From an uncultured Clostridia bacterium (GTDB lineage: Bacteria; Bacillota; Clostridia; TANB77; CAG-508): a stretch of 42,735 nucleotides of DNA. Positions within the stretch are counted from its first letter, which is position 1, and every line of letters begins with the position of its first letter. Below the pieces are notes generated by a model that was given only the letters and a program-made list of their open reading frames with translations, ran no database searches and was not told where the DNA came from. Both the position numbers and the translations under genes were made by a program. Shown here in pieces: positions 25,437 through 33,844 of this stretch. The DNA lies in contig CAKPCF010000012.1 in the NCBI GenBank assembly GCA_934141445.1, positions 1 to 42,735 of the forward strand. Direction: 5' to 3'.

Positions 25437-26915
25437 CTATTTCATAATATACAATCTATCACCAATATTTATTCTATCTGGATTTTCTAAATTATTTAGC
25501 TTTATTATATCTTCCATTTTTACTTTAAAATTTTTAGCAATTTTCCATATTGTATCTCCTTTTTTTACAAAATACATAAACATATTATATTCACTCTTTT
25601 CAGTTTCTTCTTTTTCTTCTGCACTAGATATATAAGAAATTTCTTTTGTTATTAAAGTATTATTCTTTATTCCTATTTCTAGTTCTAAAGAAATATCATC
25701 TCCGTTAACATTGTATTTTATATTTTGAGTATACAAATTACTTGTCATTATAGTACTAGAGCTTTTTTTCATAAATGAAATATTTACTTGCTTAACTTCT
25801 AAATTTCTACTTTCGCTACTTATATAATATACTAATACACTTGCCTCACCTTCATAATTTATTACATTCTCACTCTCAACACTATTAGTTATCTTTGGTA
25901 TTACTTGTATTGTATAAACATCTTCTAAATTTTCCATTGCTATTTTTTCGTTTATCTTTATCGGTTCTTCATTTACAGAATTTTCCATACATACCTTCAT
26001 GTTTTTTTCTTCTAATTCTAAATTACTATTTAAACTATACATATCATTAGTAATTGTAACCTCTTCACTCTGTAAAGCAGTACAGCAAACTTCAAATTCA
26101 GCTTGAAATCCAATACTATGCGTTTCTTTACTATTAACTTTTACAAGCATATTTCTTACATTATAATTTACACTACATTTATTTGTTTCTGAAACATTTT
26201 CTATATCTATAAAACTCATTATTGGTAAATTTGAAGAACATTTCTTTATTTTGCCACTCTCCGTTGCATATAAAATTTGTACATTTAATTCAGCTTTAGC
26301 TAACACTTTATTATAGCTCGTTTTCACTTCACTATTCTCTACTGCCATGTCTACTTTTAAAATTTCACCAGCATCTTCATCATCTTCTAGTTTAAAATCA
26401 TTTTTAACCGAAGTTCTAACTTGGTTTTCTCCTACTAAACTATCTAACATGATTTTTTCAGTTTTCTTTTCAACATTTGTTAATTCTGCAAAATCTGTAT
26501 TTATATCAACTGAAAATTTATCTTTTATTTGATAATCAACACATAGTTTAGCTTCAATACTTATTTTTCTTTCATTTAATATCTTGGCTTCCAACATATC
26601 TAGTCTAATACTAGTAGAAAGTTTTCTATTTTCCAAAGCATTTTCATCATTTATAGTTTCAACAAAATCTAATGTTGTTTGTATGCTTCTAGTTTCTCCC
26701 TTATCTGAAATATAAATTATATATGCATCTATATTTCCATCAACTCTAATTTTTCCAGATGAAATCTCCTCTTTATAAATATAAGTATTTGCATTACTTG
26801 TAACAATTGTTACAATATCTGGTTTTATGTCTGGAACAATAATGTCTCCTTTCACCTCAAAATTTTTATTTCCACTACTAACTTCTTGAGAAAGCATCAT
26901 TTGCTTTATTGCCAT
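25437..26915 (-). CDS. sipL: SipL-like spore coat morphogenesis protein (SPOCS + LysM)
   Basis: The protein (492 aa) has repeats of the SPOCS/DUF3794 type, starting with KGDIIVPDIKPDIVTIV, and a C-terminal LysM domain (about 446-491: YFVKKGDTIWKIAKNFKV to INIGDRLYIM). In Clostridioides difficile SipL binds SpoIVA through LysM and places the coat on the forespore. Domain order and length match. Ribosome-binding site GGAGG. Between veg and yunB, on the same strand. Confidence 0.88.
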   Translation of the reverse strand: MAIKQMMLSQEVSSGNKNFEVKGDIIVPDIKPDIVTIVTSNANTYIYKEEISSGKIRVDGNIDAYIIYISDKGETRSIQTTLDFVETINDENALENRKLSTSIRLDMLEAKILNERKISIEAKLCVDYQIKDKFSVDINTDFAELTNVEKKTEKIMLDSLVGENQVRTSVKNDFKLEDDEDAGEILKVDMAVENSEVKTSYNKVLAKAELNVQILYATESGKIKKCSSNLPIMSFIDIENVSETNKCSVNYNVRNMLVKVNSKETHSIGFQAEFEVCCTALQSEEVTITNDMYSLNSNLELEEKNMKVCMENSVNEEPIKINEKIAMENLEDVYTIQVIPKITNSVESENVINYEGEASVLVYYISSESRNLEVKQVNISFMKKSSSTIMTSNLYTQNIKYNVNGDDISLELEIGIKNNTLITKEISYISSAEEKEETEKSEYNMFMYFVKKGDTIWKIAKNFKVKMEDIIKLNNLENPDRINIGDRLYIMK

Positions 26916-26999
26916 AAAAAAGACCTCCTTTAAATGTTATTATTTGTTAATACCATTTATATGGAAGTCTTTCAAAAAAATTACTCATTTTTATATATT

Positions 27000-27317
27000 T
27001 TATGCATTTTCTACTACAGAATTTACTCTATGTTTTTTGGTTTCTACTTGTGGTGGTAAAATTGGTGCATATTCTTCACCATTATATAATTTTACCTCAA
27101 CATTTCTAGTAAATAAATCTGTATAATTATAAGAACCAAATCTATCTACTTCTTCAAATTTAACTCTAAAATAATCTTTATATGTATTTTCAATTACTGC
27201 AACTTTTTCCTGTGGTTTACTTCTTTTTCCAGGAGATTCTTTTACAATAATTTTTTGTCCTATGTTATCACAAATATTTTTTCTTAAGTCTGCTATTTCA
27301 GATCTGTAAATTCCCAT
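27000..27317 (-). CDS. veg: Veg family protein
   Basis: Small protein (105 aa) matching the Veg family: ADLRKNICDNIGQKIIVKE, then GKRSKPQEKVAVIENTYKD and SYNYTDLFTRNVEVKL. B. subtilis Veg affects biofilm formation; its molecular role is unclear. The C-terminus is ~20 residues longer than B. subtilis Veg. A very good promoter lies upstream, in keeping with the strong veg promoter of Bacillus. Ribosome-binding site AGGTGG. Confidence 0.9.
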   Translation of the reverse strand: MGIYRSEIADLRKNICDNIGQKIIVKESPGKRSKPQEKVAVIENTYKDYFRVKFEEVDRFGSYNYTDLFTRNVEVKLYNGEEYAPILPPQVETKKHRVNSVVENA

Positions 27318-27352
27318 ATTACCACCTACTTCTATCGTATTTATATGCCAAT

Positions 27353-27381
27353 TTTATATCACGGATAAATATAAATGTCAA
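27353..27381 (-). promoter_or_regulatory. Promoter of veg
   Basis: Minus strand: perfect TTGACA, 17 bases, TATAAA, about 36 bases before the start codon. Confidence 0.85.
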
Positions 27382-27501
27382 AAAGTAAAATTATGTTTTT
27401 CCTTTAGAAGTACTGGTATTACTAGTATCTATGACTTTGTTTCATTTTTTTTTCTTTTTTATTACATTTGTTACATATCATTTTTTACAAAACAAATAAT
27501 A

Positions 27502-27768
27502 TTATATTCCCTGTTCATGTTGATGAATATATTTTAATTTCGTTGCCATACCACCTCTTATATGTCTTTCCGCTTTGTTTTCATCTAATATTTTTCTAAC
27601 TTCTAAAGCAAGTGACATGTTGATGTTTTCCAATCTCTTGGTGACATCTTTATGCACTGTACTCTTACTTATGCCAAACTTTTTAGCAGCACCACGAACT
27701 GTATCTTTGGACTCTATAATATATTGTGCTAGACTTATAGCACGTTCTTCAATAGAAATTTCTTTCAC
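27502..27768 (-). CDS. spoIIID: Sporulation transcription factor SpoIIID, GTG start
   Basis: Mother-cell DNA-binding regulator (88 aa). The helix-turn-helix is VRGAAKKFGISKSTVHKD, followed by the family end RHIRGGMATKLKY. I choose GTG at 27768: GGAGG lies 11 bases upstream and the resulting VKEISIEERAISLAQYI aligns with other SpoIIID starts. The ATG at 27816 would add 16 residues and has no ribosome-binding site. It sits near other spore genes; a sigma-E promoter is expected but I could not place one with confidence. Confidence 0.94.
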   Translation of the reverse strand: MKEISIEERAISLAQYIIESKDTVRGAAKKFGISKSTVHKDVTKRLENINMSLALEVRKILDENKAERHIRGGMATKLKYIHQHEQGI

Positions 27769-27853
27769 TTCTAAGTCAACCTCCATACGAATATTTTTGT
27801 TAAATTCTATTCGCATATAAGTTGTATTAGAACAGATTAAATTTTTCTAAAAT

Positions 27854-28270
27854 TTAATATTCTTCAATTTTTACATATACTCTTTCAATTTCAGAATATA
27901 CTTTTTCAATTTCTATTTTTGTGATTTGATTATCATCTTTAAAAGCAACTCCATTTAAAGCATCTAATATAATTTTAGTAATATTATCTATATCTGGTTT
28001 TTTAGTTGGGCTTATTATATTATTTAACATTGCTTCTGTATCTTTTTTATTAGTATTTTTTGGAATAGAAAAATATGCAATGATTTTAACAGCTGTTCTT
28101 CCTTCTATCCTTTGTACTCTTGGATACTTTATCCAAAAATATTGTTTTACTAATTCCTCATAATCTTTTGTTTGGGTAGGAGTATACGCAATTCCTGTAT
28201 TGGTATTTACTCTTGGTCTCCCTTTTCCAGTTACCTTCCCTGGGACTTCAAATTCATATATTAAACTCAT
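27854..28270 (-). CDS. rusA: RusA-family Holliday junction endonuclease
   Basis: The protein (138 aa) matches RusA resolvases, metal-dependent dimers that cut Holliday junctions. The N-terminal GKVTGKGRPRV and the core KPDIDNITKIILDALNGVAFKDDNQI-type segment carry the catalytic Asp pair (PDID) and the later Asp (FKDD). RusA genes are usually carried by phages, yet no other phage gene is nearby, so this is a lone, possibly domesticated copy between spoIIID and an amylase. Active-site residues look intact. Confidence 0.88.
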   Translation of the reverse strand: MSLIYEFEVPGKVTGKGRPRVNTNTGIAYTPTQTKDYEELVKQYFWIKYPRVQRIEGRTAVKIIAYFSIPKNTNKKDTEAMLNNIISPTKKPDIDNITKIILDALNGVAFKDDNQITKIEIEKVYSEIERVYVKIEEY

Positions 28271-28320
28271 ATTTATTCCTTTTCTTTTATTATAATAAGA
28301 TTATTAAATAATTACTACAA

Positions 28321-28350
28321 CACACAAGGCTGGTAGCCCAGCCCTGTGTG
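28321..28350 (-). terminator. Hairpin after the GH13 gene, likely terminator
   Basis: An 11-bp stem with one mismatch (CACACA and GGCTG with CAGCC and TGTGTG) and a 6-base loop, 11 bases past the amylase stop. GC content is high for this region but the following run is not pure T, so efficiency is uncertain. Confidence 0.6.
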
Positions 28351-28361
28351 AATTTCAATAT

Positions 28362-30344
28362 TTAATCACCTTCAACAACGATTCCATTATAATCAGATAA
28401 GATAATTCTTGTATCAGAATCACTTTCTCTGACAACTTTATCTTTCAAACTATTTTTTATTTGGAATATAATTCGTGGTTTTTCTATACACCTATAAACC
28501 TCTTCTCCCTTGCTATAATAGTTAGTAAAGAATTCTGTAATATCCTTCTCTTCATTTGAAAAGTTTAAAAAGATTCTTAATTTCTTATTTTCGCTTATTC
28601 TTTCAAAAACCAAAAAACTACTTTCACAGCAAACTATTTCAAAATCAGATACTGCTAAAAATTCGCTGTTTGCAGTTCTTGTTGCGCAAAGCCTTTTGAA
28701 AAATCTTAGTATCTTTTTATCAATGTGATTCCATGTAAAGCACATTCTACAGAATGGGTCTTTCATACCTTGCATACCAATTTCATCACCATAGTAAATT
28801 GATGGTATACCTGGCAAGAAGAAAATTACTAAATAAGCAAGCATCAATCTTTTTCTGCCTAATTTATATTCTTCTTTAGTTAAAAAAGTATGTTCAGCTT
28901 GCCATTCTCTTGGCTTATCATCAACTTCCGGTCCAGCAAGTTTTGTTATTGCTCTCACTGTATCATGAGTTGACAAAAAATTCATTAAAGAATAAGCAAT
29001 TTCTTTTGGATAATTTTCCTTAAAAATTTCATAACAAGTTTTTTCAAATTTGCTTGACCAATAATCACCACCATATCTTACATAAGCAAGTAGCATCTCT
29101 TTTACCGGATAATTCATTACAGATGTTGCTTGTTTTCCTTGCATATATTCCATAAAATCATCATATGCCCATTTTCTACTAGCATCTTCCCAGACTTCTG
29201 GAATTATAACCTTTTCGCTTCCTTTTTCATCATCAGAAATTCTAAACATTTCTTCTCTGATATGATTTGGAAGTTCATCTGCAACATCTTCTCTTATTCC
29301 ATCTATGCCCCAGTTTTCATACCAATATCTCATCACACCATTTGTACCAAATAAATACTCATTTAGTGATTCAGACTGATAATTTAACTTTGGCAAACTT
29401 GGGTCATTCCACCAACATTCATAACCTACTTGATGATTTTTACTGATATAATACCAATCTCGATATTTGCTATTTTCTGATTGATATGCTCCATCAGAAT
29501 TGTGCTCATTATACCTATCAAAATACACACTATCTGATCCAGTATGATTAAACACAACATCAAGTATAAAAATAATGCCAGCATCATGATATGCTTCAAT
29601 CAATTTCTTAAACTCTTCTTCTGTGCCAAGCACGGAATCGACTTTCTTATAATCAATAGCTGCATACCTATGATTTGTTGATGACAAGCAAATTGGATTT
29701 GAATAAACTACATTGATATGCATTTTTTTCAAATACGCAATCTTTTCTTGCATTCCAGCAAAGTTTCCACCGAAAAAGTCTCGTGAAATACCTCTTTTAT
29801 TATTAGTGTAATCATTTGTATAACAAGGCATTTCTCCCCAATTACGATACCATCTGTCTTCTGGTAATTTTACATCTGTTTTACCTTTATAGAATCTGTC
29901 TGGAAAAATTTGATACATGATTCCATTTTGCATTTTCAAATTCGTTTGAATTTCTTTATATACTGTAAGAATCCATGGCTCCTTTTCTAACCAATCGGTA
30001 ACAAATCCTTCAAATGAATTTTCATTTTTTCTAATAAAATGTGTACCTCTATCATCTGTAAATTTGAAATAATATTCATAAGTAGCTGGTTCTACAAACA
30101 GCATATCAGCCTCATAAACATTATCTGCACTTCTTATTGTAACTTCTTTCATTGGTATTGAAGTTATTTTTCTTGCTCTACCAATCATTTGCTCCATAAC
30201 AATAAAAGCACTTTTTACACGATAATTTTCTAAACAAATTCTAAATCGTAGTTTTGCAAATAAACTGTTATCTTCTTTTTCTTCTAATTTTAAAGGTCCT
30301 GTATAACTTTTAAACCAACGATTACGGCTATTAAATACTGTCAT
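28362..30344 (-). CDS. Glycoside hydrolase family 13 (neopullulanase/amylase type)
   Basis: The protein (660 aa) has an N-terminal starch-binding-like beta domain (about 1-125), then a TIM barrel with all four GH13 regions: DVVFNHTG (Asp262), GIREDVADE (nucleophile Asp353), IPEVWED (acid Glu383) and STHDTV (Asp461), and a C-terminal beta domain. No signal peptide, so it acts in the cytoplasm on imported alpha-glucans or cyclodextrins (inference). Start chosen at the ATG 30344 with AAAGGAG 8 bases upstream; a TTG at 30362 overlaps the site. It stands alone. Confidence 0.9.
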   Translation of the reverse strand: MTVFNSRNRWFKSYTGPLKLEEKEDNSLFAKLRFRICLENYRVKSAFIVMEQMIGRARKITSIPMKEVTIRSADNVYEADMLFVEPATYEYYFKFTDDRGTHFIRKNENSFEGFVTDWLEKEPWILTVYKEIQTNLKMQNGIMYQIFPDRFYKGKTDVKLPEDRWYRNWGEMPCYTNDYTNNKRGISRDFFGGNFAGMQEKIAYLKKMHINVVYSNPICLSSTNHRYAAIDYKKVDSVLGTEEEFKKLIEAYHDAGIIFILDVVFNHTGSDSVYFDRYNEHNSDGAYQSENSKYRDWYYISKNHQVGYECWWNDPSLPKLNYQSESLNEYLFGTNGVMRYWYENWGIDGIREDVADELPNHIREEMFRISDDEKGSEKVIIPEVWEDASRKWAYDDFMEYMQGKQATSVMNYPVKEMLLAYVRYGGDYWSSKFEKTCYEIFKENYPKEIAYSLMNFLSTHDTVRAITKLAGPEVDDKPREWQAEHTFLTKEEYKLGRKRLMLAYLVIFFLPGIPSIYYGDEIGMQGMKDPFCRMCFTWNHIDKKILRFFKRLCATRTANSEFLAVSDFEIVCCESSFLVFERISENKKLRIFLNFSNEEKDITEFFTNYYSKGEEVYRCIEKPRIIFQIKNSLKDKVVRESDSDTRIILSDYNGIVVEGD

Positions 30345-30459
30345 TTCACTCGCTCCTTTCAAATTATAAAAACAGCATTACTAACCTATATCAGCTATAA
30401 AATATCATCTATTCATGTAAAAGTCAATAACCTGCTAATCTAGATATAAATATAAAAGA

Positions 30460-30485
30460 GATAGTAAATTTGTATAATTACTATC
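30460..30485 (-). terminator. Terminator after the HIT gene
   Basis: Perfect 8-bp stem (GATAGTAA with TTACTATC), 10-base loop and a U-rich minus-strand tail, 12 bases past the HIT stop. Confidence 0.75.
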
Positions 30486-30496
30486 CCTCAATATAT

Positions 30497-30892
30497 TTAT
30501 TTTAACTTTTTAAATGTCTCATCAACATTTTGTATTAAATTTTTATTTGAAACTAATTTTATTTCATCATTTGTATATCTTGGAATTAAATGTAAATGAT
30601 AATGTTTAACTTCTTGGCCTAGACCATTGTTTTGCACTAAAGTTACACCTTCACAGTTCAATTTTTCTTTTAATATATTTAACATCTTTTTAGCAACTAA
30701 ATTTATATGTTTTAATGTTTCTAAATCAATTTCTTCTAAATCTTTAAAATGTTTTTTAGGTACTATCAAGCAATGTCCTGTCGAAACTGGACTAATATCT
30801 AAAAATACTTTCACAGTTTCATCCTCATATATTGTATTACTTGGAATTTCTCCAGCAATAATTTTACAAAATAAACAATCCAAATTACTCAT
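30497..30892 (-). CDS. HIT-family (HINT-type) nucleotide hydrolase
   Basis: Histidine-triad protein (131 aa) that probably cleaves nucleoside phosphoramidates. The C-terminal triad HYHLHLIPRY, the N-terminal CLFCKIIAGEIPS (zinc-type Cys pair) and STGHCLIVPKKHF are typical. Its ATG directly follows the TAG stop of the upstream coiled-coil gene, so translation is coupled; a shared role is unknown. Confidence 0.94.
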   Translation of the reverse strand: MSNLDCLFCKIIAGEIPSNTIYEDETVKVFLDISPVSTGHCLIVPKKHFKDLEEIDLETLKHINLVAKKMLNILKEKLNCEGVTLVQNNGLGQEVKHYHLHLIPRYTNDEIKLVSNKNLIQNVDETFKKLK

Positions 30893-32578
30893 CTACCCTT
30901 CTACTTTTCTATTTTTAGTATTCATTTTCATAAGCTTATTAAAAATTCCTACTTTTTTCTTTTTATTTTGAACTTCTTTTACGGCATCTAAAGCGTTTTT
31001 TAAATCTTTCCCTGTTTCCTTTGCTTTTAAAACAGTTCCAAATAAAGAATCATCTAAATCTAATTCATTCAAATCTAGTTCATCACTTTCCTCTTCATAA
31101 GCCATATCTTCATCTGTATCATCAAGTTCATCAATTTGACTTTCTAAATCAAATAATTCATCGTCATCATCTTCATCTGTTTCATCAAACTCATCTTCAA
31201 AAGAATCTTCATAACTATAATTACTATTTTTATTACTAAATTCTTCTACAAAATCTTGTTTAACACTAGTTTCCTCAAAAATCTTTTCCTCTTCTGCTTC
31301 AATATTTTCTATTGTTTTAGCTTGTGGTAATTCAAGCTCAACACTTTCAATTTCAGGAGCTACAGCAGTTTCCTTTATTTCTTCTTCGTTAAATTCTTCA
31401 AAGCTTTCCAATTCTTTGCCATATATCTCTGTAATTATTTCATAAAAAGCAGTATATATTTCTCTAATGCCTTCTACTCTCCAATAGTTAGAATTGATTA
31501 CTGTTGCAGTGCTTAGACTTAATTTTGCAGCTTCCTCTTCAACTTGATGCTCTTTTTCCTCTATATTTTTTAAATATTCTCTATCATATAATTCTTTATA
31601 CGCTTTTTTAGCAGACCTAGCTGCCTCTTCTCTTAAAATCAACTCATATAAATTATTCATTTGTGCAACATCTAATAATAAATTTTTGCAAGCCTCTATC
31701 ATCAATTTTCTATGAACTTTCTTACCATGCATAATAGGTAATCTTTCATTGTCTAAAAATTGAATTAAATATTCTCTTTCAGCTGTGAAAAATTTTAATT
31801 TTGCAGTATTATCTCTCTTCCATTTTTTATGTCTTTCAGCTTTAAAAGTACTACTTTCTATTTCATCAATTAACTTTTTAGTTTTATCATATACAACAAC
31901 ATAACAATCTGCTTCTTTTTTAGAAATATCTGTAGCAAATTCAGAAGCTTTTGATACAACATCAGTGTCAAAAGGAATTTTTTCTTTTGCTCCATTTGTT
32001 GTAATAACTTCGATTAACTCTCTTTTAATTTTTCTGATTTCTTCTGTTGTAATACTTCTAATATAATCTAATACATCAATATCAATTTGCTCAAAATTTT
32101 CTTTTGTAGATTCAAAACATTTTTGATATTCAGCTTCAGCTTCTTGCTTATCACTTATTGCTAAATCTAATTTTTTCTTTTTTTCTTGATATGAAGTAAC
32201 TGTATCTATAAATTCTATTCTTATTTCATTTAAAGCTGTTTGCATCTTTGAAATATCAGATTCAATTTTAGTTAAACATTTTTCAAGTTCTTCTGGTAAT
32301 TCTTCAATATTTGAAAAAATCAAAGTACGATTATATTCTAACTTTGCACTTCTTTTATATAATTTTTCTTGATTTTGTTGAATAGATGTTAATTTTGCTA
32401 GAACTTCATCAAACTCTTTTTCTGATAATTCTGCTATTTCAGCTTTATGTTGAAAGTCTTCAATTTTTTCAAGCAATTCACAGTAATTATAAAAGTTGTC
32501 ACGTATATTCGCACTATCTTGATATCCAAACTTTTTACTAAAATATCTATCTAATACTATTGCATTTCTTTCATACAT
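30893..32578 (-). CDS. Coiled-coil protein with acidic low-complexity region, unknown
   Basis: Not recognised. The first ~390 residues are strongly helical with predicted coiled coils (about 30-160 and 300-370); there is no membrane helix. Residues about 400-530 are very acidic, with long Asp/Glu runs (DETDEDDDDELFD). The last ~40 residues are basic (NKKKKVGIFNKLMK). Such charge blocks suggest a scaffold or partner-binding protein. I start at ATG 32578 with GGAGG 11 bases upstream. It has its own promoter and is coupled to the HIT gene. Confidence 0.7.
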   Translation of the reverse strand: MYERNAIVLDRYFSKKFGYQDSANIRDNFYNYCELLEKIEDFQHKAEIAELSEKEFDEVLAKLTSIQQNQEKLYKRSAKLEYNRTLIFSNIEELPEELEKCLTKIESDISKMQTALNEIRIEFIDTVTSYQEKKKKLDLAISDKQEAEAEYQKCFESTKENFEQIDIDVLDYIRSITTEEIRKIKRELIEVITTNGAKEKIPFDTDVVSKASEFATDISKKEADCYVVVYDKTKKLIDEIESSTFKAERHKKWKRDNTAKLKFFTAEREYLIQFLDNERLPIMHGKKVHRKLMIEACKNLLLDVAQMNNLYELILREEAARSAKKAYKELYDREYLKNIEEKEHQVEEEAAKLSLSTATVINSNYWRVEGIREIYTAFYEIITEIYGKELESFEEFNEEEIKETAVAPEIESVELELPQAKTIENIEAEEEKIFEETSVKQDFVEEFSNKNSNYSYEDSFEDEFDETDEDDDDELFDLESQIDELDDTDEDMAYEEESDELDLNELDLDDSLFGTVLKAKETGKDLKNALDAVKEVQNKKKKVGIFNKLMKMNTKNRKVEG

Positions 32579-32617
32579 AATAACAGTTTCCTCCATATTA
32601 TGACACAATTTTACTTT

Positions 32618-32646
32618 ATTATATATGTAATTTATTTAAAAGTCTA
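32618..32646 (-). promoter_or_regulatory. Promoter of the coiled-coil/HIT unit
   Basis: Minus strand: TAGACT, 17 bases, TATAAT. It falls in the gap after the HD gene, so the two genes downstream can be read separately. Confidence 0.65.
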
Positions 32647-32658
32647 GTATAAATTTCA

Positions 32659-33213
32659 TTAAATATTGAAAAAATATGTAGCCTCCAAATCAGCTTCATG
32701 TAGAACTAATGCAAGCGGATATTTCTTAAATACTTGTCCTAATGTACCATATTGTTCTTTTGGTTCTGTAAATCCCATGTGCCAACGAATACAGTATTTT
32801 TCTTCACCAGTTAGTTTCATATATTCTGTCAACATCATAACAGATTTTTCACCATGACCATAAGGAATTGTATCATCAACAGTATAATATGGCACTTTTT
32901 CCCATTCACCTAAAGCATTTTTTGCATTTCTAAAATCTACTTTATAGAAATTAACCTTACAAATATCATGCAATAATGCAATTATCTTTACAGTATCATC
33001 TGATACTTCTAATTCAATTGGTAAATGTTTTACTTTTTCTTTTAAAATTTCATATACTTTCATACTATGCTCTAATAGTCCGCCTTCATAAGAACCATGA
33101 AATTTTGTACTAGCTGGTGCTGTAAAAAAGTCTGTTCTTTCTAAAAAAGCGATAACATCTTCTATTCCTTCTCTTTTTGTACTTAATAATAAATTTATAA
33201 ATTCTTCTTTCAT
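32659..33213 (-). CDS. HD-domain hydrolase
   Basis: The protein (184 aa) has the metal-binding pattern of HD phosphohydrolases: GGLLEHSMKV (His), ALLHDICKV (HD pair), YGHGEKSVMML (His) and RWHMGF. Substrate unknown; such proteins act on nucleotides or are phage/host accessory enzymes. It follows the smaller leucine-rich-repeat gene by 25 bases, with GGAAGGA before the ATG, and is probably the last gene of the leftward block starting at the second prepilin. Confidence 0.85.
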   Translation of the reverse strand: MKEEFINLLLSTKREGIEDVIAFLERTDFFTAPASTKFHGSYEGGLLEHSMKVYEILKEKVKHLPIELEVSDDTVKIIALLHDICKVNFYKVDFRNAKNALGEWEKVPYYTVDDTIPYGHGEKSVMMLTEYMKLTGEEKYCIRWHMGFTEPKEQYGTLGQVFKKYPLALVLHEADLEATYFFNI

Positions 33214-33238
33214 TTTTATATTCCTTCCATAAATATTT

Positions 33239-33832
33239 TTATAGTAAACTTTTATCTAATTCTATATTATTAGGTATTTTGGCTTCAAATCTTCTACTAT
33301 ATTTACTCTCTGCTAAATTGATATATTTTAGATTTGGTAATTGTAAAATCTTAGATATGTTTTTTATTTTTACATTTTTTAAGTATATTCTTTCAATAGA
33401 ACTAAATGCATAAATTTTTCTTAAATCAATACTTCTGCAATTTTCTATCTTTAAAATTTTTATCTTTTTTAGATTTTTTAAATAATATAATGAAAATTTT
33501 TTACAGTTTTGAAATGATATTAACTCAATATTATTCTGTAAAGTAGACTTTGAAAGAATCTCACAATTTACCATTTGTACTGCACATAAACTTGAAATCC
33601 TATTTATTATATTTGTTTCATAATTTCTGATTTTAAAATCCTGTACACTCAAAAATTTTAAATTTTTAAATAACATTAAATCTTTAAAATCATATTCAAT
33701 ATTATATTTTTCACAATCTAAATTGTTTAAAGAAATTTCTTCTATCTTGTCAAAATCACTTGGTAATATTTCATCTTCATCATTTTTATTTAATTTCAAT
33801 AATAAATATTTCTTTAAACCACTACTAATCAT
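33239..33832 (-). CDS. Leucine-rich-repeat-like protein
   Basis: The protein (197 aa) has irregular repeats of about 22-24 residues with Leu/Ile/Asn spacing (LKKIKILKIENCRSIDL, SIERIYLKNVKIKNI, NLKYINLAESKY), as in leucine-rich repeats. No signal peptide or membrane helix is seen. It resembles the repeat part of its upstream neighbour, 12 bases away, and may be a shortened paralogue. Start with AGAGGT. No function can be assigned. Confidence 0.6.
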   Translation of the reverse strand: MISSGLKKYLLLKLNKNDEDEILPSDFDKIEEISLNNLDCEKYNIEYDFKDLMLFKNLKFLSVQDFKIRNYETNIINRISSLCAVQMVNCEILSKSTLQNNIELISFQNCKKFSLYYLKNLKKIKILKIENCRSIDLRKIYAFSSIERIYLKNVKIKNISKILQLPNLKYINLAESKYSRRFEAKIPNNIELDKSLL

Positions 33833-33844
33833 TTACCTACCTCT

